Positions 1 through 5,207 of a stretch of 5,606 nt of DNA are shown here, one piece after another. The translations under genes were made by a program, and so were the position numbers. The DNA comes from Muellerivita sp035541195. GTDB lineage: Bacteria; Oederibacteriota; Muellerivitia; Muellerivitales; Muellerivitaceae. Every line of letters begins with the position of its first letter. The stretch's first letter is position 1. The stretch is taken from the NCBI GenBank assembly GCA_035541195.1, contig DATKNU010000026.1, positions 1 to 5,606 on the forward strand, in the 5' to 3' direction. Under the pieces are notes generated by a model. That model did not search any database. It was not told where the DNA came from and saw only the letters and a list, made by a program, of their open reading frames with translations.

Positions 1-12
1 GGAAAGTTAGGG

Positions 13-30
13 AAAACCCCCGCGGCGAGG
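13..30 (-). terminator. Possible weak terminator after nrsF-like gene
   Basis: Read on the minus strand just after the TGA of the anti-sigma gene, CCTCG-CCG-CGGGG can form a 5-bp stem (one G-T pair) with a 3-nt loop, followed by G and TTTT. The stem is short and the T run is only four, so it may be weak or fortuitous. If real, it ends the sigma/anti-sigma operon here. Confidence 0.3.
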
Positions 31-726
31 TCATCTTTCCCACCGCGAAAACCAGTAGGATCCGACCCAAATCGGCAAGGCGATGAAAATTCCCAGGGGC
101 AGGAGGTGGTTCACCAACACATGGGTGGTTTCCCAATGGGAACAGTGGACCTGGACGATGCCCGTCCCCAACAAGAAGGCGGAGACGCCCAACCAAAAAC
201 CCGACAGGCCGGGCCTGACGGAGGCGTTGCGGGAAACCATCCAGGCCAACAGGATCCAAGAAGGCAGGGCCACCAGCACCACGGTCCGGAAACAAAAGAA
301 TCCCGTGGCGGTGTCATGGTCCAGGACCGCCTTTAGATGATCGGGCCTAAAAAAGAAAAGGGGGATGGCCACCAGCGCCGCCAACACCGCCACCATCCAA
401 ACCACCGCGGCCTTTCCCGGCCCTTCCCCGGGTACGCTGGAGGCGATCCCATTCCAAGCCGCCAAAGCCGATCCGGCGAAAAGCAGGATAAGGAAGGAAC
501 CGTTGGGCAGGGCCAAAACTTGCCCCCAGAGGTCCGCTTGAGGCCGCAGAAACGCCAAGACCAGGCCCGACATCAATCCCGCCAGGACAAGCCACAGGAG
601 CCATTGTCGGAAGACCGGCTCCACGGGCGCGACAGGGCGGGTTTGCGCCAATAAATTCTCGATCGCCCGCTTTTGGAACTCGGGCACTTTGGGCAAGCGG
701 CCTTGATCGCCGGTGTTCTTTTTCAT
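31..726 (-). CDS. nrsF: NrsF-like (DUF1109) membrane anti-sigma factor
   Basis: Probable anti-sigma factor that holds the adjacent ECF sigma factor inactive at the inner membrane. The 231-residue protein has a charged, soluble N-terminus (about 1-40, expected to face the cytoplasm and bind sigma). Six hydrophobic helices follow at about 41-60, 77-95, 107-126, 146-164, 174-193 and 205-226, then a basic SRWER tail. Six helices with a short N-terminal sigma-binding segment and a 'hC...H..hP' signature around helix 6 (HCSHWETTHVLVNH at 194-207) match the NrsF/DUF1109 family, whose members are of similar length. Cys145 and Cys195 both fall in loops predicted to be periplasmic (127-145 and 194-204), with His130, His137, His194, His197 and His202 nearby. 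Cysteines of Caulobacter NrsF are reported to matter for its heavy-metal response. The ATG directly abuts the TAG of the sigma gene, so translation is probably coupled. Family assignment is by motif and context, not by alignment. Confidence 0.8.
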   Translation of the reverse strand: MKKNTGDQGRLPKVPEFQKRAIENLLAQTRPVAPVEPVFRQWLLWLVLAGLMSGLVLAFLRPQADLWGQVLALPNGSFLILLFAGSALAAWNGIASSVPGEGPGKAAVVWMVAVLAALVAIPLFFFRPDHLKAVLDHDTATGFFCFRTVVLVALPSWILLAWMVSRNASVRPGLSGFWLGVSAFLLGTGIVQVHCSHWETTHVLVNHLLPLGIFIALPIWVGSYWFSRWER

Positions 727-1275
727 CTAGTTGTCCCTCGTCAACCGCTGGCGCAATTGGACATAGCCCCGGTGGGCCCGGACCCGCAAGGCCACCTCAC
801 TGATGCCCAGTTCCCGCGCCGCGCTTCGCGCGTCCATGCCGCGCAATTTTAAAAGCTCGACCGCTTGACGGGTTTTCTCGGGAAGCGACGAAAGGGCGTC
901 CTGCAACCGGACGCTCAGGGAGGGGTCCTCCTTCTCGGGAACGGGCCTTTCGGGCACCGCCTGCAACTGCAGCTCCTGTTCCGTCACCTTTCGCCGTTTT
1001 TTGAGCGAACCCCAAACGGCGTGCCGCAAAACGGTGAAAAGCCAAGGGGCGAAAGGCCGATCGGGCTGATAGGTATGCCGGGCCCGGTGGAATTTCAGCA
1101 AGGCGTCTTGGTAGGCGTCTTCCACCTGGGCGGGATGATAAACCCTTTTGCGCACATAATTGAAAACCAAGGGGCTGACCTCCGAAAGGAGCTTGGCGTA
1201 GGCTTCCATATCCCCCTCTTGGACAAGCGCCATGAGCCCGGACCAAGACCGCCACTTTTCATCGTTGAAATCCAA
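727..1275 (-). CDS. ECF RNA polymerase sigma factor, SigF/ECF16-like
   Basis: Extracytoplasmic-function sigma factor of 182 residues, with only regions 2 and 4 as usual for the class. Sigma region 2 spans about 24-96, with the region 2.2 core VEDAYQDALLKFHRARHTY (51-69) and the 2.3/2.4 stretch PDRPFAPWLFTVLRH (71-85). A variable linker (97-121) precedes region 4 at 122-178, whose helix-turn-helix (about 148-170, with SAARELGISEVALRVRAHRG) should read the -35 element. The 'RHTYxPxRPFxPWLF' wording is characteristic of sigma factors paired with NrsF/DUF1109 proteins, and just such a gene follows with no gap. The start is TTG at 1275, chosen because CGGAGG lies 5 nt upstream. The next in-frame ATG (residue 15) would remove conserved sequence before region 2 and has no better ribosome site. 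A GTAACC element upstream suggests autoregulation. Confidence 0.93.
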   Translation of the reverse strand: MDFNDEKWRSWSGLMALVQEGDMEAYAKLLSEVSPLVFNYVRKRVYHPAQVEDAYQDALLKFHRARHTYQPDRPFAPWLFTVLRHAVWGSLKKRRKVTEQELQLQAVPERPVPEKEDPSLSVRLQDALSSLPEKTRQAVELLKLRGMDARSAARELGISEVALRVRAHRGYVQLRQRLTRDN

Positions 1276-1280
1276 ATTTC

Positions 1281-1286
1281 CCTCCG
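1281..1286 (-). promoter_or_regulatory. Shine-Dalgarno site fixing the TTG start of the sigma gene
   Basis: CGGAGG on the minus strand sits 5 nt before TTG (1275-1273). It is the only good ribosome site near the sigma gene's N-terminus, so it supports a non-ATG start. An ATG at +11 of the gene is out of frame. Confidence 0.75.
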
Positions 1287-1303
1287 GGTTCCGTCGCCTT
1301 TGA

Positions 1304-1330
1304 GTAGCGCGGGGGAGGGGAAAAGGTTAC
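1304..1330 (-). promoter_or_regulatory. Candidate ECF autoregulatory promoter of the sigma operon
   Basis: On the minus strand GTAACC (1330-1325) is followed by a 15-nt C/T-rich spacer and CGCTAC (1309-1304). Transcription would start near 1299, leaving a leader of about 24 nt that just accommodates the CGGAGG ribosome site. ECF sigma factors commonly recognise a -35 with an AAC core, and GTAACC is, as I recall, the -35 reported for Caulobacter SigF. The -10 does not match that system closely. The sequence match is direct; its use by this sigma factor is inferred. Confidence 0.45.
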
Positions 1331-1378
1331 AGGCGTCCGACCGGGGCCAGGAGTTAAAAGCGGACCTTTCATTTTTTT

Positions 1379-1405
1379 GTAACAATTCCCCGCGGCCCCC
1401 GGCTC
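1379..1405 (+). promoter_or_regulatory. Candidate ECF-type promoter of doxX
   Basis: GTAACA (1379-1384), preceded by a run of seven T, is followed after a 15-nt C-rich spacer by CGGCTC (1400-1405). This parallels the GTAACC-N15-CGCTAC element on the opposite strand, so the two could be back-to-back promoters of one sigma regulon. The -35 differs at its last base and the -10 is loose. Transcription would begin near 1410 and give a leader of about 50 nt. Confidence 0.33.
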
Positions 1406-1415
1406 ATAGGCCGCG
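1391..1415. repeat. 7-bp inverted repeat over the presumed doxX promoter
   Basis: CGCGGCC (1391-1397) and GGCCGCG (1409-1415) are perfect inverted copies around an 11-nt centre that holds the proposed -10 of doxX. It could be an operator, or a hairpin if transcription starts upstream of it. There is no T run after it, so it is not an intrinsic terminator. In GC-rich DNA a 7-bp repeat can also arise by chance. Confidence 0.4.
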
Positions 1416-1423
1416 ATGGCAAG

Positions 1424-1437
1424 CCGGGCGCGCCCGG
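1424..1437. repeat. 14-bp perfect palindrome in the doxX leader
   Basis: CCGGGCGCGCCCGG is a perfect palindrome with no central gap, 26 nt before the doxX ATG. Such a gapless palindrome suits a dimeric DNA-binding protein better than an RNA hairpin. It lies immediately downstream of the other inverted repeat. No specific regulator can be named. Confidence 0.4.
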
Positions 1438-1453
1438 GACTTAACAACCGAAA

Positions 1454-1459
1454 GAGGTG
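1454..1459 (+). promoter_or_regulatory. Shine-Dalgarno site fixing the doxX start
   Basis: GAGGTG lies 4 nt upstream of the ATG at 1464. A possible upstream in-frame ATG (1416) has no ribosome site and would add 16 basic, unconserved residues, so 1464 is preferred. Confidence 0.75.
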
Positions 1460-1463
1460 GAAG

Positions 1464-1964
1464 ATGGAAAAGTTAGTCGGGTGGTTCATGCAAGTGCCGG
1501 CGCAAACGCCCAAATCGGTCATCCTGATCCGGTTGATGACGGGTTGGGTCTTTTTTTGGGAAGGCGTCATCAAATTCGTTTTCGTCAATCAAGGCGTGGG
1601 ACGCTTCACCAAACTGGGCATCCCCTTCCCCGAGTATTCGGCGCATTTCGTCGGTTGCTTGGAAATCATCGGGGGGCTTCTTTTGATCTTCGGGTTCCTC
1701 ACCCGTTGGATCTGCGTGCCCTTCATCATTCAAATGACCGTGGCCATTTTGACCACGAAGGTTTCGATGTTCCTGGGAACCTCCCCCCTGCCCCTGCCCC
1801 CCGTCCCGCCCCAGACGGGCTTTTGGGCCGTCTTGCACGAAGGCCGCTCGGACTTGGCGCAGATTCTTTGCTCGAGCTTCCTGCTCGTGACGGGGGCCGG
1901 CGCCCTATCGTTGGATTGGATTCTTTGGGGAGATAAGAAAACCGTCCCGCCCCGCCGGGGCTGA
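1464..1964 (+). CDS. DoxX family inner-membrane protein
   Basis: Small integral membrane protein of 166 residues in the DoxX family. Hydrophobic helices lie at about 18-36, 62-79, 82-100 and 130-150, the family's four-helix layout. Family hallmarks visible are the first-helix block LIRLMTGWVFFWEGVIKF (21-38), GIPFP (52-56), the second-helix block CLEIIGGLLLIFGFLTR (65-81) and a closing HEGRSDLAQ...GAGALSLD stretch (125-151) common in longer DoxX proteins. Biochemical function is poorly defined for the family, and links to thiol/oxidative stress and metal stress have been reported. A proline-rich loop (about 108-117) separates helices 3 and 4. The gene is divergent from an ECF sigma/NrsF pair, which suggests it is a target of that sigma factor. 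It converges with the M16 operon on a shared terminator. Family confidence is high and specific role unknown. Confidence 0.88.
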   Translation: MEKLVGWFMQVPAQTPKSVILIRLMTGWVFFWEGVIKFVFVNQGVGRFTKLGIPFPEYSAHFVGCLEIIGGLLLIFGFLTRWICVPFIIQMTVAILTTKVSMFLGTSPLPLPPVPPQTGFWAVLHEGRSDLAQILCSSFLLVTGAGALSLDWILWGDKKTVPPRRG

Positions 1965-1982
1965 TGCGGGCCGGGGATTCCG

Positions 1983-2013
1983 CCTTAAACTCCGGGAAAC
2001 CCGGAATTTAAGG
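1983..2013. terminator. Bidirectional terminator between convergent doxX and M16 operon
   Basis: CCTTAAACTCCGGG (1983-1996), loop AAA (1997-1999) and CCCGGAATTTAAGG (2000-2013) pair as a 14-position stem with one C-A mismatch. The inner TCCGGG/CCCGGA stem is flanked on both sides by AT-rich TTTAA arms, so it can act in either direction. It serves doxX (ending at 1964) and the M16 operon, whose TAA (2010-2008) lies inside the right arm. Confidence 0.75.
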
Positions 2014-3519
2014 TTTAGAAGCCTCGGGACCCTTAGCCAGGGGCCCGAAGATGTCCTTCAGGACGACCACTTTGCCGAAGCTTTCCAGGTCCTTCTCAAG
2101 CGCCGCGGGCCCGCAGACCACCAGCACCCAATGGGACGGATCCAGGACCCCTTGGACGGCTTTCGCGGCCTGGGCCTGGGTCACCGCCTGGATTTGATCC
2201 CGGTAGGTGGAAAGGTAATCAGACGGATAGCCGTGGAAATCCAGCGACGCTTTATAAGAGGCCAGGGTGAAGGGCGACTCAAAGTTATAGGCATATTCCT
2301 CGATCATCGACTTCTTGGCCGAGGCCAGCTCGGCGGGCGTGGGGCCGGTCTTGGCGTAATCCCCCAGCATCTGGAAGGACAGGGTCAGAAATTCCTTCAC
2401 CGCGTCGGGCCGGGTGCCGCCCACCAACTCGAAAAACCCCTTCACGTCCTTGGGTTGGAAAAAGGTCTCGACGAAATAAGCCAAGCCCCGGTCCGACCGG
2501 ATATGGGCCATAAGCCGCGAGGCGAAACCCGATCCGCCCAAAACATAATTGGCGACCTGCAGGGGAATGTCGTTCGGGTCGTGGCGTTTGAGGCCCAAAT
2601 AGCCCAACCGGATGAAGACCTGGCTGACTTCCTTGGGGTAAAAATAAATCGTGGGCTCGGGGGGCGCGGGGTCCCCGTAAACGGCCGGCGCGCTTTGGGC
2701 GGCCCAGCCGCCAAAAAGTTCCGTCAGCCGCGCCAAGACCTTGGCCTCGTCAAAATTTCCAGCCAACACCAACACCGACCCTTGGGGCCCGTAATGGTTT
2801 TGGTAAAAAGCCTTAACCTCCTCCCGGGTCAATCGGCCCAGGCTCTCCGGCGTGGAGGTGCGGCCGTAGGGATGGTCCCCGTAAAGCGCCCGGTAAAAGA
2901 CCGTGCGGGTCAGGTCATCGGGAACGTCCAAGGAGCGGTCGAGCCCCTCGATCATCTGCGAGCGGTCCGTCTCCAGGCGCTTGGCGTCGAATTGCGGCCG
3001 GCGGACCATGTCGGCGAAAAGCCCCAGCACCTCGTCCAAATCCCCGGCCATGCAATTGAACCCGGCCGTCAGGGTTTCCAAGTCGGACCCGGACGTCATG
3101 GAGGCGGCCTTGTTTTCCAGCGCCTCGTCAAAAGCCTCGGGCGCGAGCTTCCCCGCCCCGCCATCCCTCATCAGCGAGGCCGCCAAACCCGCCACGCCCT
3201 CCTGGCCCTCCGGTTCCCCGGCGCTTCCACCGGGGATCATCAGGTTCCCGGAAACGAGGGGCAGGCTGTCGTCTTTGAGGAAAAGGATCTTTAACCCGCA
3301 AGGCAGGGTCTTGAGGTCGAAAGCCGGGATCGAGATTTGCAGCGGCGGCGTTTGGGGCAAAACCGGCGGATTGGCGAAAACCGGAAGGACTTCCCCAAAA
3401 AGGATCAATCCACCGCCAAAACACCCCCACACCAAGACCATTAAAATATTCAAGAATCCGTATTGAAGGCCTTTGCGTTCATTGGGTGTCTTGGCGGCCG
3501 GGTGAAATGAGCTTTTCAT
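2008..3519 (-). CDS. M16B peptidase family protein, HxxEH-less (R/Y-pair) subunit
   Basis: Secreted M16-family protein of 503 residues, probably the non-zinc partner of the peptidase encoded just upstream. A basic N-terminus, a hydrophobic stretch (about 18-47) and a VFA cleavage site near 49 indicate export. The M16 N-terminal domain spans about 65-235. At the place of HxxEH it reads GLAAS (111-115, after EGVA), so both histidines and the catalytic glutamate are lost. The C-terminal domain follows from about 240 (SVLVLAGNFD at 248-257 ends the first half). It retains Arg341 and Tyr348 in IRSDRGLAY, seven residues apart, matching the substrate-binding R/Y pair of M16 enzymes. The start at 3519 forms an ATGA overlap with the upstream stop, arguing for translational coupling. 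A longer in-frame start at 3645 would run 130 nt into the neighbour and bury the signal sequence. Length is normal for M16B. Confidence 0.92.
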   Translation of the reverse strand: MKSSFHPAAKTPNERKGLQYGFLNILMVLVWGCFGGGLILFGEVLPVFANPPVLPQTPPLQISIPAFDLKTLPCGLKILFLKDDSLPLVSGNLMIPGGSAGEPEGQEGVAGLAASLMRDGGAGKLAPEAFDEALENKAASMTSGSDLETLTAGFNCMAGDLDEVLGLFADMVRRPQFDAKRLETDRSQMIEGLDRSLDVPDDLTRTVFYRALYGDHPYGRTSTPESLGRLTREEVKAFYQNHYGPQGSVLVLAGNFDEAKVLARLTELFGGWAAQSAPAVYGDPAPPEPTIYFYPKEVSQVFIRLGYLGLKRHDPNDIPLQVANYVLGGSGFASRLMAHIRSDRGLAYFVETFFQPKDVKGFFELVGGTRPDAVKEFLTLSFQMLGDYAKTGPTPAELASAKKSMIEEYAYNFESPFTLASYKASLDFHGYPSDYLSTYRDQIQAVTQAQAAKAVQGVLDPSHWVLVVCGPAALEKDLESFGKVVVLKDIFGPLAKGPEASKP

Positions 3520-5009
3520 TGGGAATCCCTTTCCAGATAAGCGATGGTTCGATTCTTGTCCACCAGGTATTTCTGGGCCGCTTGTTGGATATCCGAGGCC
3601 GTCAGGGCCCGCACCATGTCGAGGTACTTCACCGAATAGGACCAATCCCCATGGACCGCCTGGTTATAAGCCAAATCCTCGGCCAAACCCATGGTGGAGG
3701 TTTTTCCCCAAAGGAAGCTGGACTCGGCGCCGCGTTTGGCCCGGTTGAGTTCATCCTCGCTCACGCCTTTGGCCTTCAGGTCCGCTAGGTCGGCGTCAAT
3801 CGCCTCCCCCACCTGCTCGGAACTATAGGGCGGGGCCGGCTCATATTGGAGCACCAACAAATCAGGATCCCGGTCGCCCGGGAAACCCGTGGAGGCGCTG
3901 ACCGAATGGGCCATCTTCCGGGTGAAGATCAGGTCCTTCACCAGCCGGGAGGTGTTGCCGCTCGTCAAGATGCTGCACAAAACGTCCAGGGCCACCGAAT
4001 CGGGCTTGGGGAAATTGGGCTTGTGCCAAGCCATCATGGCCATGGGGTCGGAATCAAAGGTGGTGCGCACCACCCGCTCCCCATCCTGGGGGGGCTCTTT
4101 CGTCCAATCGGGCTTCAAGGGAGCGACCTTGGGGTTGGGCACGGTGCCCAGGGTCTTCTCGAAAATCGCCAGGACGTCCGCGGCCTTCACGCCCCCGACC
4201 ACCGCCAACACGCCCCGGTCGGGCCGGTAAGTCTGGTTGTAGAAACTCTCGGCGTCCATGCGGGTGAGTTTTTGGATGTCCGACATCCAGCCGATGGAGG
4301 GGTCGCGGTAGGGCGCCGCCGAATAAGCCGCGGACTGGAGTGTCTCGTAAAGCTTGCCCTCGGGGCTGGACTCGGTGCGCCAGCGGCGCTCTTGGGCCAC
4401 CACGTCCCTTTCGGTGTAGAACTCCCGGAAGACCGGGTGGCTGATGCGGTCCTTCTCGATTTGGGCGTAAACCGCCACCTTGTCGGCCGGCAACGTCACC
4501 GTATAGGCCGTGCAATCTTGGCTGGTCCAGGCATTGAGGCTTTGGCCGCCGTTGAGCGTATAGATGTTGGAAAGCTCGTTGTTGACGCCCACTTGGTGCT
4601 GTTCGTCCTGGAGCTTGCGCATCTCAAGCCCCAAGGCCCTGAGCTTGGCCGGGTCCGGATTATCCTTGGCCTTCTCGGCGTTCTGGGCCAAGGCCACCCG
4701 GTCCATGGCGTCCAGGATGGGCTTTTCCTTGGCGTAGGACTTGGTCCCGATGGTTTGGGTGCCCTTGAACATCATGTGCTCCAGCATGTGGGGCAGGCCG
4801 GTCTTGCCCTTGGGGGCGTCTTGGGCGCCCACGGGCTGGAGGAACGCGAAGGAAACCACCGGCACGCCGGGGCGTTCCACCACCAGCACGGTCAGGCCAT
4901 TCTGGAGGACTTTTTCCACCACGGGAAGGTTAAAGGCCGAGGAAGCGTCTTGGGCGAAGGCCATCGCCGGCCAAAGGCACAAGACCAGCACAATTGCTCT
5001 GAAGATCAT
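3516..5009 (-). CDS. Secreted M16B zinc metallopeptidase, catalytic subunit
   Basis: Zinc peptidase of 497 residues with a clear Sec signal peptide (hydrophobic 4-16, cleavage after AFA at 17-19), so it should act in the periplasm or outside. The inverted zinc motif HxxEH is intact as HMLEH (74-78), and the third ligand is probably Glu207 in ERDVVAQE (200-207). The spacing from HxxEH to this glutamate is about 50 residues longer than the usual ~76. A charged helical insertion (about 92-146, with AQNAEKAKDNPDPAKLRALG) accounts for this. NGGQSLNAWTSQDCTAYTV (153-171) is the usual substrate-strand region. In the C-terminal domain the R/Y-pair positions carry Ile361 and His368, so it lacks the pair its neighbour keeps. 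The ATG follows AGGAG by 6 nt. It is the first gene of a two-gene operon, overlapping the next by 4 nt. Natural substrate unknown. Confidence 0.95.
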   Translation of the reverse strand: MIFRAIVLVLCLWPAMAFAQDASSAFNLPVVEKVLQNGLTVLVVERPGVPVVSFAFLQPVGAQDAPKGKTGLPHMLEHMMFKGTQTIGTKSYAKEKPILDAMDRVALAQNAEKAKDNPDPAKLRALGLEMRKLQDEQHQVGVNNELSNIYTLNGGQSLNAWTSQDCTAYTVTLPADKVAVYAQIEKDRISHPVFREFYTERDVVAQERRWRTESSPEGKLYETLQSAAYSAAPYRDPSIGWMSDIQKLTRMDAESFYNQTYRPDRGVLAVVGGVKAADVLAIFEKTLGTVPNPKVAPLKPDWTKEPPQDGERVVRTTFDSDPMAMMAWHKPNFPKPDSVALDVLCSILTSGNTSRLVKDLIFTRKMAHSVSASTGFPGDRDPDLLVLQYEPAPPYSSEQVGEAIDADLADLKAKGVSEDELNRAKRGAESSFLWGKTSTMGLAEDLAYNQAVHGDWSYSVKYLDMVRALTASDIQQAAQKYLVDKNRTIAYLERDSQ

Positions 5010-5015
5010 GGTTGT

Positions 5016-5020
5016 CTCCT
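5016..5020 (-). promoter_or_regulatory. Shine-Dalgarno site of the catalytic M16 gene
   Basis: AGGAG on the minus strand, 6 nt before the ATG at 5009, confirms that start. No convincing sigma-70 promoter was found in the 196-nt gap upstream. TACACT (5044-5039) is -10-like but has no matching -35. Confidence 0.7.
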
Positions 5021-5175
5021 AGGGTTTTGGACAAAGGAGAGTGTACCCGCGGGAGAATAAAAAAGGTAGGGGGTGAAATGGCCCCAAACGAAAAGCCCGT
5101 CGACCTGAGGGAAATGACTCCAGGGGAAGCAAAACCCGGCGGATCCCGCGGGGAAATCTTCAACGGTGATTTCTT

Positions 5176-5207
5176 AAAAAAGACCAGCCGACACCCGACG
5201 CGGGGTC
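5176..5207 (-). terminator. Possible intrinsic terminator of the NHL-repeat gene
   Basis: On the minus strand GACC-CCG (5207-5201) pairs with CGG-(CT)-GGTC (5190-5182), a 7-bp stem with a 2-nt bulge and a 10-nt loop, followed directly by TTTTTT (5181-5176). It overlaps the TGA of the NHL gene. The bulge lowers confidence, but position and T run fit. It would separate the NHL gene from the M16 operon. Confidence 0.45.

Noticed and set aside
1416..1463. Upstream ATG extending DoxX by 16 residues.
   Set aside because: The added segment is basic and unconserved, has no ribosome site, and would overlap the palindromes. The ATG at 1464 has GAGGTG in place.
2131..3294. Long plus-strand open frame (387 codons) opposite the downstream M16 gene.
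   Set aside because: It is antisense to a clear M16 protein. Its Gly/Arg/His/Leu-rich composition is what high-GC third positions give on the reverse strand, and no domain is visible.
3520..3645. 42-residue N-terminal extension of the downstream M16 protein.
   Set aside because: It would lie within the upstream coding region and place the signal sequence internally. The ATGA overlap at 3519-3516 is a much better start.
3846..5060. Long plus-strand open frame (404 codons) opposite the catalytic M16 gene.
   Set aside because: It is antisense to an unmistakable HxxEH peptidase, with repetitive G/H/L/V composition and no family features, so it is a composition artefact.
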